Shown piece by piece: positions 23,501-33,200 of a stretch of DNA of 64,000 bases; position 1 is the first letter of the stretch, and each line of letters opens with the position of its first letter. The notes beneath the pieces are model-generated. The model worked only from the letters and a program-made list of their open reading frames with translations. It was not told where the DNA came from and did no database searches. The translations under genes and the position numbers were made by a program. Origin of the DNA: Lunularia cruciata (taxonomy: Eukaryota; Streptophyta; Marchantiopsida; Lunulariales; Lunulariaceae); NCBI GenBank assembly GCA_948567375.1, contig OX419762.1, positions 34,601,465 through 34,665,464 on the forward strand, in the 5' to 3' direction.

Positions 23501-26500
23501 CATCCATGTCCGAATCACAGGTTATCCACGACGTCAGCGGCGCACGAGCCAGATAGGCTGGAGCTTTGAGGGTACGAGAGGTGGGTAGCTTCCATGAAAA
23601 GTTCCATTCCCTCCGTTCACATCATTCCGAATTGTAGATTACATCAGCCAACTGAAAAATACTCACCCCTCCAATGATTCGCTCTTCTCTACCTACCAGT
23701 TAAACCGCCTACTCTGTCCTCTCTTGCTGGGAGAGAAGATCGATCGAACAAAGGACGGAGCAGCTGGCCCGGAGTTTAGCTTTAACGTGAAAGCTTCTTT
23801 GGATCACCTTGCCTTCGCTTTCAACGATATTATATGGCCCGGAGACCGACGCTGACTTGAAGTTTTGAGTTGATTAATGCGGGATCCAATTACCTTTACT
23901 CCGCAGTGAACTATGAGATACTTTGTCAAGATTCACGCAAATGATGTATGCACAGTGAAAGTAGAGGGATAAGAAAGAATGATGAGCAAAACACGAGACA
24001 AGACAGACACGCAGACAGACATACGGTCCCTCCAAATAAGCAATAAGCAATAGTCGAAGAAAGGGATGAAGTAGGAGACGGAGGACAAAAGATTTCGATA
24101 AAAGTCTAGAGGGGAATATCTGCTGCAGCTTCGAGTGTGTAATTAATGGGAGAAGCAATCAGTCAGAGTTCATTTCTGGATCTATTAGCCTTCCCTCGAC
24201 TTTGACTCTGATCAGGGGGTCAAACTCCCGTAAACAACTCTAAATCTAGTCACTGTCTGAGCCTTCCCTTAATCTCGGTACCATCTCTATTGTCGCGCAC
24301 CCCACCACGACATAGTCCACCAGTTTCTACATGGTTTGCTCCTTCTACAGCTTGGTTTCTTTTTCCAGGTCAAACGATGTGGAAATATTCTGGACCCGTG
24401 GGAATACACGGTTTTACTGAGGTAACCTGAACCGAATTGGCCATCCAATTATCTCAAGTACCAGTTAATCTGGAGGGCATGTTATCGAGTTACGAAATGG
24501 CAAGGCGGCTCTTTTCTTTGTACAGTTGAATCGGTCCGCCCTAACACTCCGTCTCTGCATGGACGCTCTAATACCACTGAAATGGAGAGTCCACGATTAA
24601 CTGGGCAGACGTTATATATATTGAGGTTCCAACACATTCTACAGGAGCTCCGCTTCACTATATTCTCCAGCCCACGGTTTCCAGTATGTTTCACGAAGAT
24701 CGCGACCGAACCGACATCTCTGCTGTGCAAGAATTGGTGAGAAGGCGGCGGCAGCGGCAGCGGCAGCCGCCTAAAGAAGATATCACTTGATATTCAATCC
24801 AAGGATTCTATCCGAGTGATATGCCGAATCGACGGATGTTAATTCTTGCGCTTTGGTAACGTGTGTGGTTCTTCACGGAGCACCGTTGATGAAGCTAAAT
24901 TTCCAGCGTGCCTCATGTAGGAGGAGGTAGATCACCCCCAACCCCGCGACCAGATGTGAGGCGCTGCGGTAATAAAGCAATGAACGTGGTTCAGAGCTCC
25001 TGAGGGCTAACGGCAAAGCTTGCGTAATCAGACGCTTCGCAGTACTGCAGTTTCCGGAAAGGGGAAACGACACAAGTTGGAACTAGGCCGCGAAATCTGG
25101 GCCGGCAGTCTCAGGGGAGAGGGCCGGGGGTGCGGTGGCGAGAGTATTGGTGAGGCGTTCTGTCGGACACGTTGCACTTGGAGCTCGAAAAGTCAGAGAG
25201 CATGTTTCCTCTCTTGGATAAGTATTCCGGCAGAGCAGTAGTGCGCCGACCTCCACGCGCGCATGCTCGGTTCACGTACAAGGGTTTGGACCTCGGGTTC
25301 GCCTCGGCTCGGCTCGGCTGGGCTTGGCTTTGGGTTCCTTCTTGAGACCCTTGAGGGTAGGACCCGCCCTGCTCGTGAAGTTCTTTTTTGTCTTGAGTGA
25401 GTTTGGAGCTCAAACCCCGATGAGGATGATCGATGTGAGAATGGCGATGAGATGAGTTGGCATGTATGGGCTGGCTACCATAGGAAGGCCCCCGGTCCTC
25501 CGTCGTTTCGGAAGAATCGTGTAGGTGTGGAAAGGAAATCAGTAATTTGGGTCCCCCAAGTGTCGCTGGATAGCCCTGGTTTCGTGCGAGTGGACGTGGT
25601 ACCGTCGTCGATGTCGCCAATGACTCCGCCACCGGCCTGGGAGTTCGGGACGCGTGACGCACAAGCACGTCGTCAAGCCCGGGACCCTTTCCATCGTCTC
25701 ATCGTAGTACTAACAACATCGTTTTGGATCGGAGTCGTAGTAACGTAGTTTTGAACTAGGGAGGAGCGGCGCTGTGGAATGTCGCACGCTGTAAGAAAGA
25801 ATCAAAGGTGGATTCTGAAGTGCGTAAGTCAGGTCAAGTGGACTCTAGAGAAATAGATTGGGTACAGTTGGGTCTCCACGTTCCACGTGACCTGGGAGGA
25901 GAGCAAAAGACCATCAATGCCTAATTGAGATTTTAGTCTTTACGGTGAGGGTTCGGGGGAAATGAAAGTTTTACCTTGAGACGGTCGCAATTGCATCAAT
26001 TACGACTGGCCCTTCAGCCGGCTCCCACGCGCACTATCGCGCACGCTCTCAGCTCTCGCTCGTACGCATGGTCACACCACGAGCTCCCCGCCCGCTATGA
26101 CTGTTGTAGGCCCTGCCCGGACCGCGTTCTCCGGGTCCGCTTGGCATATCGAAATCAAGGCTCCGGACAGTTCTTTCTCGGCCCGGGCCGCGCTCTTTTC
26201 TCTTTTGTTCGACGGACGGAGGCCTGAAGGCTCTTTCCTCCTTTCCCATCATTTGAAGCCTGCATCGGATTGTCCATCCATCGCCCGTGCGCACAGCTTT
26301 CCAGCTTTTTGCGCCTCCTTCTTATCATCTTCATCTTCAGCGCTTCGTCTTTCCGATCCAGCATGCACTTGAGGTTAGTGTGGAATGACGAGGACGCGGT
26401 GCAGGTTATCATCGGGCTAGATTACTGCAGGTCCAGCATCGAGGACGAGACAGAGGGCTTTATCGGCAAGACACTACTGCTGTTGATTCTCTTTCTTCTA

Positions 26501-26600
26501 ACTTCTTGGGTATCTCCTCCTCGTGATCCTGCGGTTGATGTTTACCCGATCCTTTTTCATCAAAACTGATGTTTCAGTGAGCGCGCCTGTTTTATTCGAA
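20561..26600. other. Low-repeat island, middle part, GC-richer, purine-biased + strand
   Basis: No gene is supported. GC and CG density rise, most at about 22.3-23.6 and 24.7-26.4 kb. The + strand is purine-rich in runs (20575-20870 and 22690-23480), so the - strand is CT-rich there, as plant 5' leaders often are. Microsatellites occur: TGGC units at 21158-21176, AGT/AGC units near 21787-21815, GGA and GCA units near 23270-23310, and a GGC/GGCAGC run at 24741-24771. Overlapping open frames on both strands (up to 185 codons, - strand 25111-25668) are the kind that GC-rich sequence gives by chance and match no family. Confidence 0.4.
24741..24771. repeat. GC-rich triplet run
   Basis: GGCGGCGGCAGCGGCAGCGG followed by CAGCCGCC is a short GGC/GCA triplet tract. 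Its two ends are nearly complementary, so it can fold back. No coding frame I trust crosses it. Confidence 0.7.
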
Positions 26601-27470
26601 ATTGGCGAGTTAAGTAGATTACCAGGAGTATGCGCGGCCGCTTAGAGAGGTCGTGGGAAATCTTTCACGGAACTATCCACAGTGAATCTGTGCTCACCAA
26701 CAGTTTTTGAGATACGCTCATGAAGGCCTCCAGGATGGACTGGGGCCTTCCAGTTGAGACAAAGGATCCAGCCTCATAGATCTCTGGTGCAGCAACTGGC
26801 CGAAGCTTCGACCCCTTCTGCTTCTTGCGTTCCGGACCAGGATGGTTGTTGACGCCTTCAGGGATGCTATCTGAGATTGGTGTGGTGGAACATCCATGAG
26901 AAACGATGAGAGCGCAAACCGTGAAAAAGATCCGACTATCAGGGCAAGAAATCTTTGAGGGACGTGTTGATTGAAAGATTTACTTCGAACGCTCTTTTGA
27001 AGGATCGGTGGATCATTTCGAACTCGTACGTAGCAGAATGTTCCGCCATCGTTGCCCCCGTCCTTAGTCAAGTTGTTATGTTGGTGGGGGAAGAAGATGG
27101 ATGCAGCATAAGAAGAATAGAGGTCTCAAAGTTTGTTGTTAGGGCCCCATTTGCCTCTTCCCTGCTGAGGCATGAGACGTGTCTGTGAAAGTCGGGCCCA
27201 TATCCTGGGATTGGGGAAGGAGGAGTAATTTGTCGCAAGCTGGAAGGCTAGCATCTCTCTTCAAGAAACTATTTCCAACTGGATGCTGTAGCTCTACCTT
27301 CTTATAATCAGTCTGCTCACACAATTGACTGCAGTCTCGAGTGATTGATCCCAAACAGAAGTTATGACTCTAACTACAGTAGAGAGGTTGCTAGAGCGAG
27401 GGATTTCCGATCTCTTTCCCTAGTCTCGTGTTCCTTCGACTCGAGAGGTGAAAAATGTGTCGCTTACAGG
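26601..27470. other. Upstream region of the Aux/IAA-like gene
   Basis: No separate gene is supported between 26.6 kb and the candidate promoter. Short open frames on both strands overlap and lack family features. It probably contains upstream regulatory sequence for the gene starting near 27.5 kb, but I could not identify a clear auxin response element (TGTCTC or TGTCGG) close to the promoter. Confidence 0.35.
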
Positions 27471-27475
27471 GTTGT

Positions 27476-27512
27476 TGACGTTGACGTCGACCGAGTCCTC
27501 TAAGTATATATG
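27476..27512 (+). promoter_or_regulatory. Candidate core promoter: tandem TGACG plus TATA-like box
   Basis: Two TGACG motifs (27476-27480 and 27482-27486) lie in tandem, the second as TGACGTCG. A TATA-like AGTATATATGAG (from 27503) follows about 20 bases later. Tandem TGACG is the as-1 type site bound by TGA-class bZIP factors, known to answer auxin and salicylate in plants. A start of transcription would fall near 27535, giving a leader of about 420 bases before splicing. It has an upstream open frame of 73 codons (ATG at 27590, ending 27811). Motif recognition is direct; promoter use is inferred. Confidence 0.4.
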
Positions 27513-27841
27513 AGACTTCTTAGATACCTTGGATTGTGCTTGTTAGTGGGTACTTGGTGGACTGTTTGGTCGTGCCAAAACGCGGTCATATGAATACGTG
27601 CAAATTTCTAGCATTATTTACGAATAGAACACTTTGCTTGAAATGTTATACAACTTGGGAAAGACCCTTTGTAGCCTCAGGCTTTAAGGTCGCTACGAGG
27701 AGTAAGTGCAGTTTGCTGAACATTCGAACACTTGACTTTTGCAGTACTTTGGAGCTTCAGACTAGCGAGGTGTTGTTAAAATTTGGCAAAGTGGAAAGCC
27801 TCAGCGAGTGATAATATCAAAGTGGCAGGCTTTGTTGGGCA

Positions 27842-27959
27842 ATGCTCTGTTGCAGAGCTAAAAGAGAAAGCAAGGTAAGAGCGATTATCATGCTGAATGG
27901 GTTACACAGAGGGCACTGACGACACTCCACAAGCGGCCAGCATTGCAGCAACAGAGCAT
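27842..27959 (+). promoter_or_regulatory. Leader stem-loop overlapping the first start codon
   Basis: ATGCTCTGTTGC (27842-27853) is perfectly complementary to GCAACAGAGCAT (27948-27959). The 3' arm contains the first two bases of the ATG at 27958. If the 74-base intron between the donor at 27875 and the acceptor at 27948 were removed, 11 of the 12 pairs would remain, with a loop of only about 20 bases. Such a stem could hide the first start codon and favour the next in-frame ATG at 28114. Confidence 0.5.
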
Positions 27960-28027
27960 GGCCGTTTGTGGATTGTTATCAATGCTCTGTGTGTTTCCCA
28001 TTCAACCTGATATGGACTCTTGCCCAG
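27875..28027 (+). other. Candidate 5' leader intron
   Basis: CAAG|GTAAGA at 27871-27880 is a strong plant donor. Two acceptors follow: CATTGCAG ending at 27948 (74-base intron) and TCTTGCCCAG ending at 28027 (153-base intron). The longer choice would remove the ATG at 27958 and leave 28114 as the first in-frame start. The splice sites are seen; their use is inferred. Confidence 0.4.
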
Positions 28028-30228
28028 GCTACACTTTGGGAGTTGCGCGAAAACCTTTTCATTTTCGGGAGATTGTTTCTGAAGCTCAAGCTTCGTCTTG
28101 TCTTTCTTCTACTATGGTCGACTCCAACGATCCGGACGATTCTGGATCATCTCAAGCTCCGAACACCTCAGAACCCAAGCACTTAAATATTCGTGATCCA
28201 TCTCTACAACGTCCGGAGTTAGAACTCTCTATCTCCAGCTTGAACGACGCACAGAGAAACGTTCAAGCTTCAGCGCCTTCAAGGTTAAGGCCCGTGAAGG
28301 AGGAATTTGATCCATCTTCGGCTAGTACCGGTAGAGATGAAACTTTCGGAGGACCTGGGGGAGAAGAGGAATCGTCATTTGCAGCACCTCCTAGGAAGCG
28401 TGCGAGGATGAGTCCGCTGGGGTTCAGGTTAGAGGAAAGCCAGGCAGGAATGCGCGACCAACTGTTACAACGGCATCCTTCATTATCTTCGAGTAGTGAT
28501 ATTACTGGCCTCCACAGTCTGATGCCCAGCAGATCACTGCCATCTTTTCGGACTGAGAGAGAGGCCAGTCCTAGTACAAGCAGAGGCTCCGGAGGTGGTA
28601 ATAAACCGGGAACATCTTGGTGGTTAATGCCAGGAAGATCTGGTTCAGCCACTGATTCGCAGCATTACCAGCCCGGCCAAGATGCAGCCCGCACCAATTT
28701 TGCGTCTGAGGGGCGGGGAACGAATTTGGGAAGTAGCTTACAGGAAAGAGATTACTTATTCAAGGAGCCATCGTTTTTTCCTAATATGCTTAGTAGCATG
28801 GAAATCGAACATGGCAGAAGAGGTGATGATGTCCCCCCTAGACCATCTGATCAAGGGCGTTCGCAGTCGATTCAGCAGGAGCCACCAGAGCATCTTTTTT
28901 TCTCTCGGAAAGAGGCATCGACGTCTCGAGTAAGTAGCACTTCTACCGTCAGTGAGGACACTGCTTCGAGATCCGGCTTGGGATTTTTCACTAAGAATCG
29001 AGAGGCATCAGCCGTGCGTGAAAGTAGTCCCGTATATGCGCAGCCTACACCTCAACATTCCTTCGAACCTCAAAGCGGGAGGGGTTCTAGAAGGCAACCA
29101 TCCGCGTCCGAAGCTCAGCATGTGATGTATGAAAGAGAAGTTCAGCATCATCCGCAGCAACCCGCATATGGCAGGCAACAACAGGCCTCTGAACAACAAC
29201 GGAGTTTGCAGGGCCTGAGTACGCAAGTTCCGTCGGGTGGGAATGCAAACACTAGCTTTTATGCTCGAATATTGGATGCAGCGCAGCAACCTGTGTCGAA
29301 TCCTTTTTCACAAACAGGATTTGCTGGTACCTTTAATCCTGCTGGCCTTAGTTTCAATATGACTGGATCATCGAGGGGTATTTCTCAGCTAGGTGTTGGT
29401 CCAGTTAGCTACGGCGTAGACGTCAACCAAAACCTTGTACAGCAACAAGTGAATAACGAGGTTATGCGCAATCTTTTTGCAGCCCATCCGGGCATGACAT
29501 CCCTTTCTCCTTTCGTGTCTCAGCTAGCAACGCCAGATCCTGCCCGATTAAGCTTTCCAAACATTAGTTCCTTAGACATTTTGCAGTCTTTACAAAGACA
29601 GCCTCTTTCTCAAGCAAGTGACAGGTATCGGCCCTCTCCGGGTCAGGTGATTGGGGGTCAACAGTCCCAGCAGCAGGAATTTGCATATTTCAGTGCTCCA
29701 CCCTCACATCATCACAGCTTGTCCGCGGAATTGAATCTTTCTCTTCCACCTCGAGCTCCACCGGGACTGCAATCGTCAGCAGGTCTTCGAGAGTTTTTGA
29801 CACCACAGATGCAAGGTCCATTCTCTGCAGGCCAAGGGCGGGGTCCGATTGTCGGACCCCATGGCTTTACTGCGGCCATGGAACTCCCTACTAATCTGTC
29901 CTTACAAGGTCCAAATGGACCGTCGCCGTTGACGGTCGTTAGGGAAGGACGATCTGTTGGTCGGCGTTTACTTCTTCAGGATTACGACGGCTATGAAAAT
30001 TTTGCCGCAGCGATGAGGTCTATGTTCGAAAGTAACACTACTTCTCAAGAACCTCGTGCACATGGAGAGAGCTGCACTCTTGCTAATGCTATTCCAGGAT
30101 ATGTGATTGCTTACGAGGACGAGGAAGGGGATGTTCTTCTCGCCGGCGATCTTCCTTGGAGGTGCACTTACACTGCACTCCTTGATCTAGTGGGCAATGA
30201 GCAGGAAGATTTAGTAGTTTTTCTTTAA
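27958..30228 (+). CDS. ncIAA: Non-canonical Aux/IAA-like transcriptional regulator (PB1 domain, no degron)
   Basis: The frame encodes 756 residues from the ATG at 27958 (context AGAGCATGG), or 704 from the in-frame ATG at 28114, which opens the acidic, Ser-rich sequence typical of the rest. The C-terminus (about residues 664-756) is an Aux/IAA/ARF PB1 domain. It begins GRSVGRR, has the YDGYENFAAAMRSMF helix block and the acidic OPCA motif YEDEEGDVLLAGDLPW, and ends QEDLVVFL. Ahead of it lie about 600 residues of Ser/Gln/Pro-rich, probably disordered sequence. This holds a basic nuclear signal (PRKRAR, about 145-150), LELSI (about 88-92) and a perfect EAR repression motif LNLSL (about 592-596). 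The GWPPV degron of canonical Aux/IAA proteins is absent, as is the usual C-terminal KGSEA-type tail. Known family role: PB1 domains oligomerise with ARFs and IAAs in the nucleus, and EAR motifs recruit TOPLESS. I infer an auxin-insensitive modulator of ARF output. An ARF lacking its DNA-binding part is a less likely alternative. The coding part is a single exon. Confidence 0.85.
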   Translation: MAVCGLLSMLCVFPIQPDMDSCPGYTLGVARKPFHFREIVSEAQASSCLSSTMVDSNDPDDSGSSQAPNTSEPKHLNIRDPSLQRPELELSISSLNDAQRNVQASAPSRLRPVKEEFDPSSASTGRDETFGGPGGEEESSFAAPPRKRARMSPLGFRLEESQAGMRDQLLQRHPSLSSSSDITGLHSLMPSRSLPSFRTEREASPSTSRGSGGGNKPGTSWWLMPGRSGSATDSQHYQPGQDAARTNFASEGRGTNLGSSLQERDYLFKEPSFFPNMLSSMEIEHGRRGDDVPPRPSDQGRSQSIQQEPPEHLFFSRKEASTSRVSSTSTVSEDTASRSGLGFFTKNREASAVRESSPVYAQPTPQHSFEPQSGRGSRRQPSASEAQHVMYEREVQHHPQQPAYGRQQQASEQQRSLQGLSTQVPSGGNANTSFYARILDAAQQPVSNPFSQTGFAGTFNPAGLSFNMTGSSRGISQLGVGPVSYGVDVNQNLVQQQVNNEVMRNLFAAHPGMTSLSPFVSQLATPDPARLSFPNISSLDILQSLQRQPLSQASDRYRPSPGQVIGGQQSQQQEFAYFSAPPSHHHSLSAELNLSLPPRAPPGLQSSAGLREFLTPQMQGPFSAGQGRGPIVGPHGFTAAMELPTNLSLQGPNGPSPLTVVREGRSVGRRLLLQDYDGYENFAAAMRSMFESNTTSQEPRAHGESCTLANAIPGYVIAYEDEEGDVLLAGDLPWRCTYTALLDLVGNEQEDLVVFL

Positions 30229-33200
30229 ATTCGTGTTCTTGGGGGAGGAGTACGAGCAAGTAGATTTTCGCAGAACGATCATCAATTGATTCCATGAAAG
30301 TGTCCAATTAGTTTCTCTGAAGTTTGTTGCGCTATTTCATCTCCAGGGAATTTGTTCGGGTGGCGAAGCAAATTAGGATTGTGTCTTCTTCAAAGATCAG
30401 TTTCAAGCCACCAACCGGTAAGAAGACCAACGTTCTCTCCACATGTCCTCTAAATTAGTGTTGACATGGTAGAACGTCAAGGAACTAAGCGGGGCCCGTC
30501 TGCACGTGTGTTACGTCCTCTTCTTCCTTTTCGGTCGGAATAGACATATAGTCCTTCGTCTGGTCCATGGGTAGACACATGCCCAATCCTTCCTCTTGTT
30601 GAGAGGCGTACCTCCATCAGAAGTGACCTCCGAAAGGCGGTACAAACAACGGAACTGGCCTTGACTTATCAGATCGATGCCACTTTTAAATAGTGTTTGG
30701 TGGGCGTAGCAGTATAGAAATGCTTCCCAGATGTTGAGAAGTGAAGTTGATTGGTAGCGGTTGTGAGAATTGATCGATTGTTCAATTGGAAAGAGCAGTC
30801 GCAACCCCCTGGAAGTTCACCTTCCTACTCGTGCACGAGTTCAGGAGATTTCAGCTGGCTATCATCGTCAGTCTTGGGGTCCAGGTTCCTAGTACCAATG
30901 TACATGACAAGGTTACGAGCAGCCTTACGCAGTGAGCGACGCTGATGGTTGCGCTTTGCTGCGACCAGACGCTCGCAGCTCGAGTAATCGCACATGTATT
31001 AAGTCAGCGGAAGTATAGTTTGAAGTAATGGATCGTGAGTGGGTTGGTTGAATAAATTTGGTGTGTGGGTTTCTAGATCTGGAAGTAATCGAAGGATAAA
31101 GTAGGCACTGAGCAATCTAAGGTAAGGGTCAATAATAGTAGTGGAAGGGCCTCCCGCGGCCCGAAGATTTTACATTGACAACCAATCATCAGTACACATG
31201 TAAGCTTACACTGTCGTCATAATATATCATAGAATGTATGAGAACTGTTCACGACATGCTTATCAAGTGCTGACTGACCATCATCCACACTTAAAGTGCC
31301 ATTCATTTGAAGTCAGTAAGTTCGAACGCGAATCGGTACTGATTTTACCGTACATCGGGTGATAGGAGCCTGTGACCAGTTTCCGCCATCACTGTGTTGC
31401 GTTATTGATCTTTTGAATGTTCATGAGTGCAGGACCTTCTCAGTCTTGACAGCAGATCTATGGAGAGGATTGGACCTTACGGCCTTCCATTCGCTATAGA
31501 GGAGGGTGCTCAAGATTTGAGAGATTTGTTTGGTCCAACATCTAAATTCTTGAGCATGCCGGCAGGAAACCTACTGCCTCATTTTTTACCGAATAAGATT
31601 CAAATCCTAAAAGACATCTGTCTCCCTACATGCATAGAGTGCAGTCTTCGCTAGAGATGGGAGGCTAGCCGCAAGTGGTGTGGATGTTGTTGGAAAGTTA
31701 TTGTACGCCATAATAAAGTCAGATTGCAATGGATTATGTGATCCCTCTCAAGTCTGACATATCGACCAGTTTCCATATGCGGCGCGTACTGAGTAGGGTC
31801 ATCGTGGCCTCACAAGTTCTACTACTTCGCGTTGCAAGTCTTCGTTCTCTCGAGTTTCTTGAGTTGGCGGGAACTGGCCACAAACTTAATCAGATCTCTG
31901 CGTCACATGACACGGCATATATTCTCGGATCAGTACTTCAGATGTTCTAGTTTGATAAGACACTTGGCGTCTATCTGTCATTGAAGCCAAAGCCTTTTCT
32001 AAGTCCAGATTATAAGTGAGTCCATAAGTGCGTCCCTCTTGCTTGGCAGTTCTTGGTCCATAAAGTTCCTTCTATCTGGATATATCTTACTTACGTTTTG
32101 TCCTCACTTCCACACTTGCACAATAGGCACATGTGAAAACGGGTATCGTGAGAGGACTCGGTATCGTGATAGTTCGGGAACTCACTCTCACTTTGATGTT
32201 TAAAGTCGTAAGCTCCCGATTAGACCAGGCATCAATTGGGAAAGTCCTCGAATCCGACAGGCTTCGATCTGTTCAGTAGAATAGCGCTCTCGATCCCATT
32301 GACTGTGAGATCATAACCACTCCCCTGCAGAAAAGCCCAGGAGATCTCATACACGATTTATGACGAGCAGCGTTGTTGACAAGTACAGGAATTACGACAC
32401 TGCCACCAAGAGACGTGGATTCAAGCTTCCTGATTGGGTTTGGAAAGCTGAGGAGAGGCAGGTCTATCCGCTCCTTGTTAGTTGCGAACAAAAGATATAA
32501 ACTGTGAAACTTCTCAGACAGCACCATTCAAGTTTTGGCAACAGCCGCATGTGGTTGCTTGTCGGCCCGCCCGTCCGCCCGCTTGTTTGTCGGTTGTTCA
32601 CTCTACTAGTGCATGCACAGGTCGAATGCGAGGAGTAATTGATGTCGTTGAACAAGGAGTTTCCTCACCTGACCTGGACTGATGCCGTCCACATGATGGA
32701 AAGAGATGCTTAGCATGAGCTGCAAGTCAGTTCCGTGGCTTTCCTAAACTCCTGCTGATCAACTGCATGCTAATTGTAGTCGCCAACATTTTCAGTCCCG
32801 ATCATTTTCACTGGGCCTTCCACCTCCCGCTACAGCCGGACAGCCACTTAATCTGAAATAGCCCCACCCCCTACTACACCGAGAACGCTGCGCGCTTCTG
32901 CAGCAGTTCGAGCTATGGTGGCCATGGACCCTGTTGTTAACATTGCGTTGTGAGCGGGTCGCGTCGGGTCGGGTTTAGGGCTGGCCAGTGCGGTGGGGCC
33001 TGGCGCAAGGTCACCGAGCTCGATTTAAGGGGTTCAAGGGTTCAAGGGGCTGATCCGTTCCTAGTTTGACTGAACTGTCACATTTTGCTCGTGACATTCT
33101 CTTGTGCTTCGTTACAGTAATAGCAATAGCGCGGTTTGGCCAATCGTGGTCGAAATCTGCTCGGGAAATCCACCTTTTGTAAACGAGAGGGCTGGCATTT

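Noticed and set aside
23124-23507. Leucine-rich 127-codon frame that looks like a membrane protein
   Set aside because: The leucine runs come from CTC/CTG triplet repeats on a CT-rich strand.
25111-25668. A 185-codon open frame on the - strand
   Set aside because: It lies in GC-rich DNA where stops are scarce, overlaps frames on the other strand, and reads as low-complexity Ser/Arg/Pro/His sequence without a domain.
27174-27185. GAGACG TGTCTG considered as an inverted auxin response element
   Set aside because: Neither half is the TGTCTC or TGTCGG core in the needed orientation.
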